DNA of 64,000 nucleotides. Source: Sphingomonadaceae bacterium (GTDB lineage Bacteria; Pseudomonadota; Alphaproteobacteria; Sphingomonadales; Sphingomonadaceae). How positions within the stretch are numbered: the stretch's first letter is position 1; every line of letters starts with the position of its first letter. The translations under genes and the position numbers were made by a program. The notes below the pieces were generated by a model, which did not search any database, was not told the DNA's origin, and saw nothing but the letters and a program-made list of their open reading frames with translations. The stretch spans positions 62,001 through 126,000 of the forward strand of contig JAKFUU010000040.1 in NCBI GenBank assembly GCA_021732525.1. The letters run 5' to 3'. Shown here in pieces: positions 26,855-37,162 of this stretch.

Positions 26855-29511
26855 TAGAATTGTGTTCCTACGTTAAAAGTTATTAATTTGGTATCGTCGC
26901 CAGGCTGTTTTAACAGCGCACGGGCGATGTCGATACGAAATGGTCCAAAGGGCGAGCGCCAGTTTACGCCAAAACCAACCGAGAGCCGGGGGCTAATGCT
27001 ATCCCCAAAAAAGCGTTCGGTAAATTGCAGCGCGGGAGTGCGGGTTCCGTTCAAAGAATCGGTTGAAAGCGAGGGGTTAATTGTCCCGTCCGGGTTTACC
27101 ACGTAAAATAGCGGCTGACCGCCCGCCACTGCGGGTGACGTGTCGGTTGCAGGCAGCGCAACGCTCAATTGCGGAACATCGATATTCAGTCGCGGCGTGA
27201 CGACATTAAAAACCGCACCAACATCTAAAAAGATCGACGGGCGAAGTCCCAATTCTTTTGCGCCCGCGCCCAGCGGAATCTCCAATTCTGCGCGGCCCAG
27301 ATAATAAGCCCGGCCGCCAATGGCATCATCCTGAATCCGGTCGCGTTCCAAAATCAGATTATTAATCACAGCGCCATTTTCAACGGTGGGCGCACCATAA
27401 AACACCCGCTGCACCCGCGGACCAACCCCGCGAATGTCGAAACCGCGAATTTGCGGTTCGCCCAGTAAGAAACGATCGGTCAAGCGAACGTCATCGACAC
27501 CGTCGGCTTCGGACCCGCGATTCTGCAATGGCACAATATAACCGCCTTCCCCCGATACCGAAAAGATAAAGCCGCTGTTTGCCACCCGCCAGAATTTGTT
27601 GGCATTCAAGACGGTCCGCAAATAGCGCACGCTGCCGCCGACCCCGGCAAAATCCTGACTTAAGCTAACGCTATGCCCGCGTGTTGGTCGAATCCGGCTA
27701 TCGCGCGTGTCATAGAGCAAAGTATATCCCACAGAAGATGTCGTGCGCTTTCCGATCGCATCGCAAAGGAAGCGGCCCGCCAATAACGGATCACATTCCA
27801 GACCATTTCCCAAATCGGAGAAAAACTGTGTCTCATCCAAGGTAACATCATCAAAATTAAAGCTATAACGCGCTTGAAAAAACAAAAACTCATTCACGGG
27901 CACCCCGGCGCGCACTTGAAAACCAGTGGTAACCTGTTCAAATGTTGTATTGCGTTCGCTACCGATGAAGTTAAAACTATTCAAATCGCGCCGGAAAATG
28001 TCCCCGGACAGCGAGATCGACCGGTCAAACAAATAGGGCTCAGTAAAGCCGATCTCCGCCGATTTTGAAAAGCGTGACCAAGAAACGCTGGTCCGCAATT
28101 CCTGTCCCTTACCGCGGAAATTGGCCTGTCTTATTGATCCTTGGAAGATAAAATTCTCGATACTCGAAAAACCCGCCGACAGCGAAAGCTCGCCATTCGG
28201 TTTTTCCTCAATATTGGTGGTCAAAACAATTCGGTCAGAGCCACTACCCTGGCTTTGCTCAATCTCTAAATCTTCCTGAAAATAGCCGAGCGATTTGATC
28301 CGGTCCGACGATCGCCGCACTTGAAAGCTGTTGAAGGCATCGCCTTCGTTCAAACGAAACTCACGCCGGATCACTTTATCTTGTGTCAGAGTGTTGCCGT
28401 TGACATCGATACGTTCCACAAAAACGCGCGGTGTTTCCGCGACGCTGAAGGTGATCGACATCGTTAGATTTTCTTTATTCCGGTTATATTGTGGATTGAC
28501 CTCAGCAAAGGCATATCCGAACAAACCCGCGGTTTCGGAAAGGCTTTCAACGGTATCTTCCACCTTTTTGCCGTCAAACCAATCGCCGCTTTTAACCGCC
28601 AAACGCCCTTCAAAGGCTTCGGCTTTGAAATCGCGAATTTGGCTATCAATTTTGACCTCGCCTAATTTATAGCGCTGTCCTTCTTCCACCACATAGGTGA
28701 TGATGAAATCTTCTTTATCCGGGGTCAACTCCGCAACCGCAGAGACGACACGAAAATCCGCATAACCGTTTGCCAGATAAAATTGACGCAATTTTTGCTG
28801 GTCAAAGGCCAGCCGGTCGGGATCATAGCTGGTGCCCGAGCTGAAAAAGCTGGTTAACCGCGCTTGTTTGGTCAGCATTTCGCCGCGCAATTTGCCGTCG
28901 GAAAATTTCTCATTGCCGATAATGTTGATCTGGCGAACCTTCGATTTTGGCCCTTCGGTAATTTCAAACACCACATCGACGCGGTTTTGATCAAGCTGAA
29001 CCAGCTTTGGCTCGACCAAGGCAGCAAAACGCCCTTGCCGCTTATATAATTCGATAATCCGGGCAACATCGGCGCGAACCTTTGATCGCGAAAAAATCTG
29101 CCGCGGTGCCAGTTTGATTTCCGGGCTGATTTTGTCGTTCTTAATCCGCTTATTGCCTTCCAGGACGATACGATTGACGACGGGGTTCTCTTTCACCTGT
29201 ATCGCCACCGCGCCGCTTGTATTAATAATGCTGACATCGGCAAACAGTTCGGTTGCGTAAAGATCCTTCAATGCCTGGTCGGCGCTTGCTTGTGTCCAAA
29301 CCTGACCCGGACGCAGGCGCACATAGGAACGCACCGTGTCGCCTTCCAATCGCTGCGTGCCCAAAACCGTTATCGATTGAATCACATCACTTTGGCCGGT
29401 CGGTGCGGCCGGTATCAGCGCTTCTTGACCAAAAGCCGGTACAGCAAATAATCCCATTAATGCCGTCGACGCCAATAACGACCAAGCTCGCGTTTTACGT
29501 GTCATTTTCAT
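26854..29511 (-). CDS. bamA: Outer-membrane assembly factor BamA
   Basis: An 885-residue outer-membrane protein. A signal peptide is followed by five POTRA domains (about 50-430; e.g. ITVLGTQRLEGDTVRSYV and IDVNGNTLTQDKVIRREFRLNEGD) and a 16-strand barrel with the RGF loop motif (IRGFDIRGVGPR). The last residue is Phe in FNVGTQF, the usual Bam signal of barrels. It inserts beta-barrel proteins. The start MKMTRKTRAWSLL at 29511 heads the signal peptide; further in-frame codons upstream are not needed. Confidence 0.95.
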   Translation of the reverse strand: MKMTRKTRAWSLLASTALMGLFAVPAFGQEALIPAAPTGQSDVIQSITVLGTQRLEGDTVRSYVRLRPGQVWTQASADQALKDLYATELFADVSIINTSGAVAIQVKENPVVNRIVLEGNKRIKNDKISPEIKLAPRQIFSRSKVRADVARIIELYKRQGRFAALVEPKLVQLDQNRVDVVFEITEGPKSKVRQINIIGNEKFSDGKLRGEMLTKQARLTSFFSSGTSYDPDRLAFDQQKLRQFYLANGYADFRVVSAVAELTPDKEDFIITYVVEEGQRYKLGEVKIDSQIRDFKAEAFEGRLAVKSGDWFDGKKVEDTVESLSETAGLFGYAFAEVNPQYNRNKENLTMSITFSVAETPRVFVERIDVNGNTLTQDKVIRREFRLNEGDAFNSFQVRRSSDRIKSLGYFQEDLEIEQSQGSGSDRIVLTTNIEEKPNGELSLSAGFSSIENFIFQGSIRQANFRGKGQELRTSVSWSRFSKSAEIGFTEPYLFDRSISLSGDIFRRDLNSFNFIGSERNTTFEQVTTGFQVRAGVPVNEFLFFQARYSFNFDDVTLDETQFFSDLGNGLECDPLLAGRFLCDAIGKRTTSSVGYTLLYDTRDSRIRPTRGHSVSLSQDFAGVGGSVRYLRTVLNANKFWRVANSGFIFSVSGEGGYIVPLQNRGSEADGVDDVRLTDRFLLGEPQIRGFDIRGVGPRVQRVFYGAPTVENGAVINNLILERDRIQDDAIGGRAYYLGRAELEIPLGAGAKELGLRPSIFLDVGAVFNVVTPRLNIDVPQLSVALPATDTSPAVAGGQPLFYVVNPDGTINPSLSTDSLNGTRTPALQFTERFFGDSISPRLSVGFGVNWRSPFGPFRIDIARALLKQPGDDTKLITFNVGTQF

Positions 29512-29632
29512 CCGATCTACTTTTCCGGCCCCCACCGGTGGATATTATTTGAAGGCGATATCAAAGGGCAAACGCCTGAGCCCGAACCCCCTGCCCGATC
29601 ATAAGCCTTCAATCAAGTTACAATGCTATTTA

Positions 29633-30751
29633 TCAGCGACCAAACAGGCCGATCGATGCCAAATCATTAAATGTCACCATCAACATAAATCCAATCAACA
29701 TCACAAAACCGCCGCGAAACGCCCATTCCTGCACGATTGGCGTCGCGGGCCTGCGCCGCACCGCCTCCACGGCATACAGCAGCAGGTGCCCGCCATCGAG
29801 CATAGGGATTGGCAGCAGGTTCATGAACCCTAAGTTAATCGAGATCATCGCGGCCAACCAAACAAAGGCGGCGAAGCCCAACGTGAAATATTCGCCCGCC
29901 ACTTTGGCGATTTTTATCGGACCGCCCAATTCCTTCACCGATCGTTTGCCCGAAATAATTTGACCCAACGTGGTGACGGTCAGCCGAACAATATTATAGG
30001 TTTCTTTGGTCGCCAACCAGGGAGCCGCCAGCGGGCTTACGTCCCGTGTTTCGACGGCATTCGACCGCAAACCAAGCAAACCGCGGCGATATTCATTGCC
30101 GAAACGGTCGCGTTCGACCAGTTCATCCAGCTTAATTGACTTTTCAATTTCACGGCCATTTTGCATCAATCGGAGCGTGACCGTTGCGTTGGCGTAAATC
30201 GAAACTTCGGTCGCCAATTGCTGAAAACTGTCGACCCGCTGACCGTTGATGCTCAATATCCGGTCGCCAACCTTGATACCCGCCTTTTCCGCTGCGCTGT
30301 CCTTCTCGACCAACGAAGCGACGGGCGCGCTGACCGATTGCCCGTAAACAACCAAAAATCCGGACAGCAGGATGATCGCAAACAGAAAATTGATCGCCGG
30401 CCCGGCAAAAACAATCAACGCACGCTGCCACAGCGGTTTTGACTGGAACGTTTGATTGCGTTGTTCGGCAGGCAAATTGAGCCATTCTTCGCTGGGCTGA
30501 CTTGCCGGATTCATATCGCCGGCAAATTGCACATATCCGCCCAGCGGCAGCGCACCCACGCGCCATAATGTCCCCCGCTTGTCCACCCAGCCCCAAAGCT
30601 GCGGCCCGAAACCGATCGAAAATTTCTCCGCCTTTACGCCAAACCAGCGGCCCACCCCATAATGGCCCAATTCATGGATGATGACCAAGCCGCCAATCAA
30701 GATCACAAAAGCAAGCAGCGTGATGAAAATATTCGGGCTTTCAAGCGGCAT
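29633..30751 (-). CDS. rseP: Site-2 intramembrane zinc protease RseP
   Basis: A 372-residue membrane protease that cuts anti-sigma factors and leftover signal peptides. The first helix contains HELGH (the HExxH zinc site), one PDZ domain is seen near residues 130-210 (GDRILSINGQRV), and the third zinc ligand lies in NLLPIPMLDGGHLL. Length is short for RseP (450 in E. coli), consistent with only one PDZ. It overlaps dxr by 11 nt. Confidence 0.92.
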   Translation of the reverse strand: MPLESPNIFITLLAFVILIGGLVIIHELGHYGVGRWFGVKAEKFSIGFGPQLWGWVDKRGTLWRVGALPLGGYVQFAGDMNPASQPSEEWLNLPAEQRNQTFQSKPLWQRALIVFAGPAINFLFAIILLSGFLVVYGQSVSAPVASLVEKDSAAEKAGIKVGDRILSINGQRVDSFQQLATEVSIYANATVTLRLMQNGREIEKSIKLDELVERDRFGNEYRRGLLGLRSNAVETRDVSPLAAPWLATKETYNIVRLTVTTLGQIISGKRSVKELGGPIKIAKVAGEYFTLGFAAFVWLAAMISINLGFMNLLPIPMLDGGHLLLYAVEAVRRRPATPIVQEWAFRGGFVMLIGFMLMVTFNDLASIGLFGR

Positions 30752-31913
30752 TCATTAAATCCTCTATCTTTGCCGATGCATGGCTGCGCGCGGCTGCATC
30801 AATGCTGAACAGCATGTCTAAACTGTGAAATGCATTGGGAGAATAGCCCTCAATGGTTCGCGAAACCACATTGGCTATATCCAAAAATCCGATCCGTCCG
30901 TCCAGAAACGCGGCCACCGCAACCTCATTGGCGGCATTTAATATCGCCGGAACGCTGCCCCCCGCCGCCGCCGCATCGCGTGCCAATTTTAGCGCCGGGA
31001 ACCGCCTGATATCGGGCTCTTCAAAAGTAAGACTGCCGATTGCCGCCAAATCCAGCGGCTGACAATTGGTGACCATCCGGTCGGGCCAGGCCAGCGTGCT
31101 GGCGATCGGGATACGCATATCGGGCGATCCAAGCTGCGCCAAAGTGGACCGGTCGGCATATTCCACCATCGAATGGATCACCGATTGTGGATGAACCAAA
31201 ATATCGATCTTATCGAGGCCGACGGGAAACAGATGATACGCCTCAATCAGCTCCAGCCCCTTATTCATCATCGTGGCGCTGTCGACGCTGATTTTTGCGC
31301 CCATCGACCAATTGGGATGCGCCACGGCCTGCGCCGGGGTGACGCTGCGCATATCATCCAGGCTGAAACAGCGAAATGGCCCGCCGCTGGCGGTGAGGGT
31401 TATTTTGCGGATTTGTTCAATCTTTCCCCCCGCTAGACATTGGAAAATCGCATTATGCTCCGAATCAACGGGCAACAGTACAGCGCCCGACCGGGCGATC
31501 GCCTCCGTCATCAATTCCCCTGCCGAAACCAACGCCTCCTTATTGGCCAGCGCCACGGTCTTGCCCTGTTCAATGGCCGCCAAAGTGGGTTTCAGCCCGG
31601 CACAGCCGACAATCGCCGCCATCGTCCAATCCGCGCCCATCGCCGCCGCTGCGATGAGCGCCGCCTCGCCCGATGCCGCCGCTATGCCCGTTCCCGCCAA
31701 AGCATCGCGCAACGCAGGATAGGCCGCATCGTCCGCAACCACGGCAATCTCCGCATCAAACTCCATCGCCAGCTTGGCCAGATCGGCGGCATTGCCATTC
31801 GCCGTCAACGCGATGATCCGGTAAGCATCGCGGTGCTGACGTATGAGATCTAGCGTGGAGAGGCCGACTGAACCGGTTGCGCCGAAAATGGAGATGGTGC
31901 GAGGAACGTTCAT
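30741..31913 (-). CDS. dxr: 1-deoxy-D-xylulose-5-phosphate reductoisomerase
   Basis: A 390-residue enzyme converting DXP to MEP in isoprenoid synthesis. NADPH fold GATGSVGLSTLDL starts the protein; ALANKEALVSAG, the metal/substrate site PVDSEHNAIFQ, and KISVDSATMMNKGLE are present. Length matches. Overlap with rseP (11 nt) and cdsA (4 nt) shows an operon. Confidence 0.97.
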   Translation of the reverse strand: MNVPRTISIFGATGSVGLSTLDLIRQHRDAYRIIALTANGNAADLAKLAMEFDAEIAVVADDAAYPALRDALAGTGIAAASGEAALIAAAAMGADWTMAAIVGCAGLKPTLAAIEQGKTVALANKEALVSAGELMTEAIARSGAVLLPVDSEHNAIFQCLAGGKIEQIRKITLTASGGPFRCFSLDDMRSVTPAQAVAHPNWSMGAKISVDSATMMNKGLELIEAYHLFPVGLDKIDILVHPQSVIHSMVEYADRSTLAQLGSPDMRIPIASTLAWPDRMVTNCQPLDLAAIGSLTFEEPDIRRFPALKLARDAAAAGGSVPAILNAANEVAVAAFLDGRIGFLDIANVVSRTIEGYSPNAFHSLDMLFSIDAAARSHASAKIEDLMNAA

Positions 31914-32605
31914 GCTAGACTACGCCAAAGGTAAGCCGCCGTTCCATATACAAACAGGACTGATAGCAGTCCGTCCATACGGTCCAATAGCCCTCCATGT
32001 CCTGGAATCAAGGTTCCGGAATCTTTCACTCCCGCTCGTCGCTTCATCCAGCTCTCTAGAAAGTCGCCCGCTTGCGCACAAACCGCCAAGATTGCACCAA
32101 CAACGATGAAAATACCCATAAGTGCTACTTGATAGCTGTCATCCAAAACTATCCACTCTGTGGAAATTGCGGAAATGATTGCCGCCAATACCATACCTCC
32201 GATCAAGCCAGACCATGTTTTCGATGGACTAATTCGAGGTGCAATTTTCGGCCCCCCAACGGTGCGGCCAGCAAAATAGGCCCCTACATCTGTTGCGATT
32301 ACGACGGCAACGGGATAAATTGCTATAGCAAGATATTGATCTCTAAGTCTGAGTAATGTCCAAACTGCTATACCAATATATATGAGGCCTGCAGCAATCC
32401 ATAAAGAACGCTGGATTGCAGACTGTGCAAACAAGAACACCAGCTTGGCCCATTCTCCGATTAAACCCGCTGCTAACAAAAGAACAAACAATTTGAATGT
32501 CCAGCCCCCGATCCAGATTACAACTCCGGATACGAGCATCATTGCAATTCCCGATGCAGTGCGCACACCAAGGTCGGATTTAGGCTTCGTTGATCCTTCC
32601 GTCAC
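31910..32605 (-). CDS. cdsA: Phosphatidate cytidylyltransferase (CDP-diacylglycerol synthase)
   Basis: A 231-residue polytopic membrane enzyme making CDP-diacylglycerol. The signature SWMKRRAGVKDSGTLIPGHG and then GLLDRMDGL is intact near the C terminus, preceded by SPSKTWSG. It is somewhat shorter than E. coli CdsA (285). It overlaps dxr by 4 nt, but 187 bp with two repeats separate it from uppS. Codon choice looks more A/T-rich than in dxr and uppS on reading by eye, which may point to gene replacement. Confidence 0.93.
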   Translation of the reverse strand: MTEGSTKPKSDLGVRTASGIAMMLVSGVVIWIGGWTFKLFVLLLAAGLIGEWAKLVFLFAQSAIQRSLWIAAGLIYIGIAVWTLLRLRDQYLAIAIYPVAVVIATDVGAYFAGRTVGGPKIAPRISPSKTWSGLIGGMVLAAIISAISTEWIVLDDSYQVALMGIFIVVGAILAVCAQAGDFLESWMKRRAGVKDSGTLIPGHGGLLDRMDGLLSVLFVYGTAAYLWRSLA

Positions 32606-32625
32606 AAAACCAATCCTAACACACC

Positions 32626-32762
32626 GTCACCCTGAACTCGTTTCAGGGTCCATCGGGCGGTTTGATCCGATGTTTTTGAAACAACGCGATGGCGACGAAG
32701 GTTAATTCCAACGGAACCGGAGTAGAACTGCGAAATAGACCCTGAAACGAGTTTAGGGTGAC
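32626..32762. repeat. Pair of inverted palindromic repeats
   Basis: Copy 1 (32626-32652) reads GTCACCCTGAACTCG then TTTCAGGGTCCA; copy 2 (32738-32762) is its near reverse complement (GACCCTGAAACGAGTTTAGGGTGAC). Each copy is itself an imperfect palindrome (ACCCTGAA/TTTCAGGGT). They flank an 85-bp spacer in the gap between uppS and cdsA. Confidence 0.85.
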
Positions 32763-32792
32763 GTATGGATAGTATAGGATCCGTATCAAAAC

Positions 32793-33530
32793 TCATCGGC
32801 CACCATAGCGGCGTTCGCGGCCCGCAAAATCGTCCAACGCCTTGCCAAATTCATCCTTGCCAAAATCCGGCCATAACGTGTCGGTGAACCAAAATTCGGC
32901 ATAGGCCGCTTGCCACAACAAAAAATTCGACAGGCGCTGTTCGCCCGAAGTACGAATGACAAGATCAAGCGGCGGCATGCCAGCGGTATCAAGATTCGCC
33001 GCAATGCTGGCTTCGGTGATCGCGCCGCCCGCCGCCGCCGCATTCGCCGCGCGCACCAGTTCATCCTGCGATCCGTAATTCAGTGCCACCGCCAAAATTG
33101 TGCCCTTGTTGCCCGATGTGCGCGCCAACGCATCCTCGATCATTTCTACGATATCAGGCGCGAGTGCTTTATAATTACCGAGTATTTTTAAACAAACATC
33201 ATTCGATTCAAATTCCGCAATGTCCGATTGGATATATTGGCGCAGCAAACCCATCAGGTCGCTGACCTCATCTTCCGGCCGTTTCCAATTTTCCGATGAG
33301 AAAGCATATAGCGACAAAGCCTTCAATCCAAAATCACCCGCCGCCCGCACGATATTGCGCACTGCTTCCACGCCGCGCTTATGCCCCATTGCACGCGGCA
33401 ACATCCGTTTTTTGGCCCAGCGGCCATTGCCGTCCATAATAATCGCCACATGGCGCGGCATATGACCTTCCCCCGGAACCACTGGTTCCCCGGTAATCAC
33501 ATCATCTAAAGAGGCCGGATCGCCGATCAC
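32793..33530 (-). CDS. uppS: Undecaprenyl diphosphate synthase
   Basis: A 245-residue cis-prenyltransferase making the C55 lipid carrier for peptidoglycan. The catalytic P-loop [13 protein letters not shown] (Asp at about residue 33), FSSENWKRP, and [20 protein letters not shown] are present. The N-terminal 25 residues before it are an extension. Its start overlaps the frr stop by 4 nt. Confidence 0.96.
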   Translation of the reverse strand: MIGDPASLDDVITGEPVVPGEGHMPRHVAIIMDGNGRWAKKRMLPRAMGHKRGVEAVRNIVRAAGDFGLKALSLYAFSSENWKRPEDEVSDLMGLLRQYIQSDIAEFESNDVCLKILGNYKALAPDIVEMIEDALARTSGNKGTILAVALNYGSQDELVRAANAAAAGGAITEASIAANLDTAGMPPLDLVIRTSGEQRLSNFLLWQAAYAEFWFTDTLWPDFGKDEFGKALDDFAGRERRYGGR

Positions 33531-34084
33531 TGCGAGAGAATTTCCTTCTCTTTCGCCGCCGCCGCATCGTCGATCGTCTTGATCGTTTCATCGGTCAGCT
33601 TTTGCACCTCGGTTTCCAGGCGCTTGCGATCATCTTCGCCAATTTCTTTTTTATTCTCGTCGGTCTTCAGCATATCCATGCCGTCGCGGCGGACATTACG
33701 CACCGCAACGCGCGCCTTTTCGGCATATTGGCTAACCAGCTTGGCCAGATCCTTGCGCCGCTCCTCGGTCAAATCGGGGATCGGCAGGCGCAACGTTTGG
33801 CCGTCGGTAATCGGGTTTAACCCAAGCCCGGCATTGCGAATGGCCTTTTCAACCGGCGTGACATTGGAACGATCCCACACTTGCACCGACAACATCCGCG
33901 GTTCGGGCGCGCTGACGGTGGCGACTTGGCCCAGCGGCATGTTGGAGCCATATACCTCCACCACCACGGGGTCGAGCAGCGTAACATTGGCACGCCCGGT
34001 GCGCAAACTGCTCAGATCGCCGCGAAACGAATCAATCGCGCCGCTCATCCGGCGGTCCAGATCGGATTTATTATAAGATGGCAT
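33527..34084 (-). CDS. frr: Ribosome recycling factor
   Basis: A 185-residue protein that splits the ribosome after termination with EF-G. The [20 protein letters not shown] stretch shortened as RTGRA...[23 protein letters not shown] and the C-terminal helix ([18 protein letters not shown]) fit the family, and length matches (185). It follows pyrH by 32 bp. Confidence 0.97.
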   Translation of the reverse strand: MPSYNKSDLDRRMSGAIDSFRGDLSSLRTGRANVTLLDPVVVEVYGSNMPLGQVATVSAPEPRMLSVQVWDRSNVTPVEKAIRNAGLGLNPITDGQTLRLPIPDLTEERRKDLAKLVSQYAEKARVAVRNVRRDGMDMLKTDENKKEIGEDDRKRLETEVQKLTDETIKTIDDAAAAKEKEILSQ

Positions 34085-34116
34085 GGTTAACTCTCCCCCG
34101 AATTACATATATTGGG

Positions 34117-34842
34117 TTATTCGCCCTGGTTAGAAACTGTCGTAGAAACCCCGTCTCCGCGCAAGACTTTCGCAAGATTTCCCTGCTCGCGGATCGTGAA
34201 AACCACAATCGGGATATCATTATCGCGGCATAGCGCCACCGCGCTGGCATCCATGACCTTTAAATTATCTCGCAGCACCCGGTCAAAGGACAGATGATTG
34301 TAACGCACTGCATTTGCATCCTTTTTTGGATCGGCATTGTATACCCCGTCGACGCTTGTCCCCTTTAACAGCGCGTCGCATTTCATCTCCGCCGCGCGCA
34401 ATGCCGCGCCGCTATCGGTGGTGAAATAAGGTGCGCCTACCCCGGCAGCGAATATCACGACGCGCCCTTTTTCCAAATGACGTTCGGCGCGCCGGCGAAT
34501 CACCGGTTCGCACACCTTGTCCATCTCAATGGCCGATTGCACGCGCGTCGGCACGCCAATCTGTTCCAGCGCATTCTGCATCGCCAGTGCATTCATGATG
34601 GTGGCGAGCATGCCCATATAATCCGCCTGCGCCCGGTCCATACCCTTGGCTGCGCCTGCCATACCGCGAAAAATATTACCGCCGCCGATAACCAGGCAAA
34701 TTTCAAGGCCGGTTTCCTTGGCCGCTTTCACTTCGCCGGCCATGCGCGCAACGGTTTGCGGGTCGATGCCAAAGGCTTGCTCGCCCATCAATGCCTCGCC
34801 CGATAATTTTAACAATATCCGTTTATAGGCTGGCTTGCTCAT
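34117..34842 (-). CDS. pyrH: Uridylate kinase
   Basis: A 241-residue enzyme phosphorylating UMP to UDP. The conserved [12 protein letters not shown] start, [10 protein letters not shown] and [12 protein letters not shown] are visible. The start MSKPAYKR at 34842 follows a purine-rich AGGGAATA; a longer in-frame start at 34929 is not used because the extra 29 residues have no family counterpart. Confidence 0.97.
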   Translation of the reverse strand: MSKPAYKRILLKLSGEALMGEQAFGIDPQTVARMAGEVKAAKETGLEICLVIGGGNIFRGMAGAAKGMDRAQADYMGMLATIMNALAMQNALEQIGVPTRVQSAIEMDKVCEPVIRRRAERHLEKGRVVIFAAGVGAPYFTTDSGAALRAAEMKCDALLKGTSVDGVYNADPKKDANAVRYNHLSFDRVLRDNLKVMDASAVALCRDNDIPIVVFTIREQGNLAKVLRGDGVSTTVSNQGE

Positions 34843-34968
34843 TATTCCCTGACCCTCCGACTGCGAATATGACAATGGCGCACAGCTATAGGAGCCATGC
34901 GCCATATCGCCAAGGGGCCATATCACCAACAGAATAGCAGCAGATTTCCCGCCGCTTTTTCCGTTTAT

Positions 34969-35892
34969 TTATCCGGCAACCGCGGCGGCCACCTCTGCGG
35001 CAAAATCGCCCACTTCTTTTTCGATTCCTTCGCCAAGCTGAAAGCGCACATAATCGGTAAGCTTAATCGCTTTTCCCGCCGCCTTGCCAGCATTGGCAAC
35101 GACATCGGCAATCGTTGTTTTGTTATCCATCACGAACATTTGCGAAAGCAACGCATTCTCTTTGGCAAATTTCTTCACCGCGCCGTCCACCATCTTTTCG
35201 ACAATATCGGTAGGCTTGCCCGATTCGGCGGCTTTTTCGCGGGCAATGGCCGCTTCGCGTTCCAATGTCTCTTGGTCCAGGCCGGTCGCATCCAGCGCCA
35301 GCGGGAAAGCCGCCGCAATATGCATCGCCAGCTGTTTGCCCAGCATATCCAGCGCGCCCGCATCCGCCTCGCTTTCCAACGCAACCAAAACGCCGATACC
35401 GCCCATTCCCGGTGCCGCAACATTATGCACATAAGCAACCACCCGGCCGCTGTTCACCGAAAGCGATCTTGCCCGGCGGATCAGCTGATTCTCGCCGATC
35501 GTCGCAATATTGCTGGTCAACTTTTCTTGGACCGTTTCGCCGTTGGCATATTCCGCCGCAAGGATGGGATCGACATCATTGGCCGCCATTTCCAATGCGA
35601 TGCCGGTCACTTTACCGACAAATTCCTGAAATTGTGCATTTTTGGCGACAAAATCGGTTTGGCTGTTGACTTCAACCGCAGTGCCCTTTGTGCCCGAAAC
35701 GGCAACCCCCACCAAACCTTCGGCGGCGGTGCGGCTCGATTTTTTGGCCGCCGTCGCAAGGCCTTTGGCGCGCAGCAGATCAATGGCCGCTTCAATGTCA
35801 CCGTCAGTTTCGGATAAAGCCTTTTTGGCATCCATCATACCCGCGCCCGAACGATCGCGCAGTTCTTTTACAGCAGCAGCAGTTACAGCCAT
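34969..35892 (-). CDS. tsf: Translation elongation factor Ts
   Basis: A 307-residue nucleotide exchange factor for EF-Tu. The N-terminal UBA-like domain has the invariant [16 protein letters not shown]; the core contains [13 protein letters not shown] and MHIAAAFP. Length fits the family. It lies 106 bp after rpsB. Confidence 0.97.
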   Translation of the reverse strand: MAVTAAAVKELRDRSGAGMMDAKKALSETDGDIEAAIDLLRAKGLATAAKKSSRTAAEGLVGVAVSGTKGTAVEVNSQTDFVAKNAQFQEFVGKVTGIALEMAANDVDPILAAEYANGETVQEKLTSNIATIGENQLIRRARSLSVNSGRVVAYVHNVAAPGMGGIGVLVALESEADAGALDMLGKQLAMHIAAAFPLALDATGLDQETLEREAAIAREKAAESGKPTDIVEKMVDGAVKKFAKENALLSQMFVMDNKTTIADVVANAGKAAGKAIKLTDYVRFQLGEGIEKEVGDFAAEVAAAVAG

Positions 35893-35998
35893 GAAACAGT
35901 CCTTTTAATATCCTGTGGCGGCATCGGCGCGGCCCGGATTTTCCTGTCCCGCGCTCTAGCCGTCAAAAATGTCACTTCCGCGTCAAAATTAACGCAAT

Positions 35999-36865
35999 TT
36001 AGGCCGCGTCACCCCCAGCGTTAACACTCTCTAATGTCGTAATTTCTTCGGCCACAGCCATAATGGCGTCATCGGCCACGGGCGCTGCGACCGCTTCGAT
36101 CAGCACGGCCTCTTCGGTCAACGCAGGCTCAGCCGCCGGCTCAATTTCGGCGCCCAAATCGACGCCGGATTGAACCTTGGCTTTCACATTGCCGCGCGTC
36201 GCCGCTTCGGCAATCGCCTCACAATAAAGCCGGATGGCGCGCGCCGCGTCATCATTGGCGGGCACTGGAAAAGCGATGCCACTGGGGTCCACATTCGAAT
36301 CGAGAATGGCAATGACGGGAATACCCAGAACATTGGCTTCCTTAATAGCGAGCTCTTCCTTATTGGCGTCAATCACAAACATCACGTCGGGAATACCGCC
36401 CATATCGCGGATGCCGCCGAGCGACATTTCGAGCTTATCGCGCTCGCGGGTCATCTGCAGCGTTTCTTTCTTGGTGAAGCCCGTGGCGTCACCCGAAAGC
36501 TGTTCTTCCAGCGTTTTCAGCTTTTTGATCGAATTGGAAATGGTTTTCCAATTGGTCAACATGCCGCCAAGCCAGCGGTGGTTCACGAAATGCTGGCCCG
36601 ATGCATGCGCCGCATCCGCGATGGGCTGCTGCGCCTGCCGTTTGGTGCCAACGAACAATACTTTACCGCCCGATGCGGCCGTTTGGGCGACAAAATCAAG
36701 CGCGCGGGCAAACAAGGGCACCGTTTGCGACAAATCCAGAATATGAATGCCATTGCGCGAACCGAAAATATACGGTTTCATCCGCGGGTTCCAACGGTGG
36801 GTTTGGTGGCCGAAATGCGATCCGGCTTCGAGCAGTTGCTGCATGGTAACGACAGGTGCCGCCAT
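35999..36865 (-). CDS. rpsB: 30S ribosomal protein S2
   Basis: A 288-residue ribosomal protein. [44 protein letters not shown] and [10 protein letters not shown] match S2. An Ala/Glu-rich C-terminal tail of about 45 residues ([20 protein letters not shown]) extends beyond the bacterial core, as often in alphaproteobacteria. It heads the operon with tsf, pyrH, frr and the lipid/envelope genes. Confidence 0.97.
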   Translation of the reverse strand: MAAPVVTMQQLLEAGSHFGHQTHRWNPRMKPYIFGSRNGIHILDLSQTVPLFARALDFVAQTAASGGKVLFVGTKRQAQQPIADAAHASGQHFVNHRWLGGMLTNWKTISNSIKKLKTLEEQLSGDATGFTKKETLQMTRERDKLEMSLGGIRDMGGIPDVMFVIDANKEELAIKEANVLGIPVIAILDSNVDPSGIAFPVPANDDAARAIRLYCEAIAEAATRGNVKAKVQSGVDLGAEIEPAAEPALTEEAVLIEAVAAPVADDAIMAVAEEITTLESVNAGGDAA

Positions 36866-36872
36866 GGTATTT

Positions 36873-36898
36873 TCCTTTCCGGTTGATCCTCTGGAAAG
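36873..36898 (-). promoter_or_regulatory. Possible leader hairpin over the rpsB Shine-Dalgarno
   Basis: On the minus strand CTTTCC (36893-36898) can pair with GGAAAG (36875-36880) around a 12-nt loop. The pairing covers most of the AAAGGA Shine-Dalgarno 8-10 nt before the ATG. S2 autoregulates its operon in enterobacteria, so a leader switch is plausible, but 6 bp is weak. Confidence 0.3.
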
Positions 36899-37162
36899 CT
36901 AGAACGTCGCCCCGTCTTCGTCGGGGGTCGGCACCGGTATGTATGCTTCCCATGTGGTTTGAGCCGCGGCCATTATCGCGCTGGTTTTATGTCGTCAAGC
37001 ATGAATCGGCATGGCCACTGATTTAAGCGATTCGTATTAGGCCGCAAAAAAATGCTTGACATGAAAGAACAAATAGCGAACATTGTGATCGATTCTGGGA
37101 TAACCCATATTTTTCCGCAGTTGGGGAAATATGGTTCCCAAAGATTTGAAAGGAATATTTTG

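Noticed and set aside
34897-35817. 306-residue frame on the + strand opposite tsf
   Set aside because: It is antisense to elongation factor Ts and shows no recognisable domain; the reverse frame is clearly the gene.
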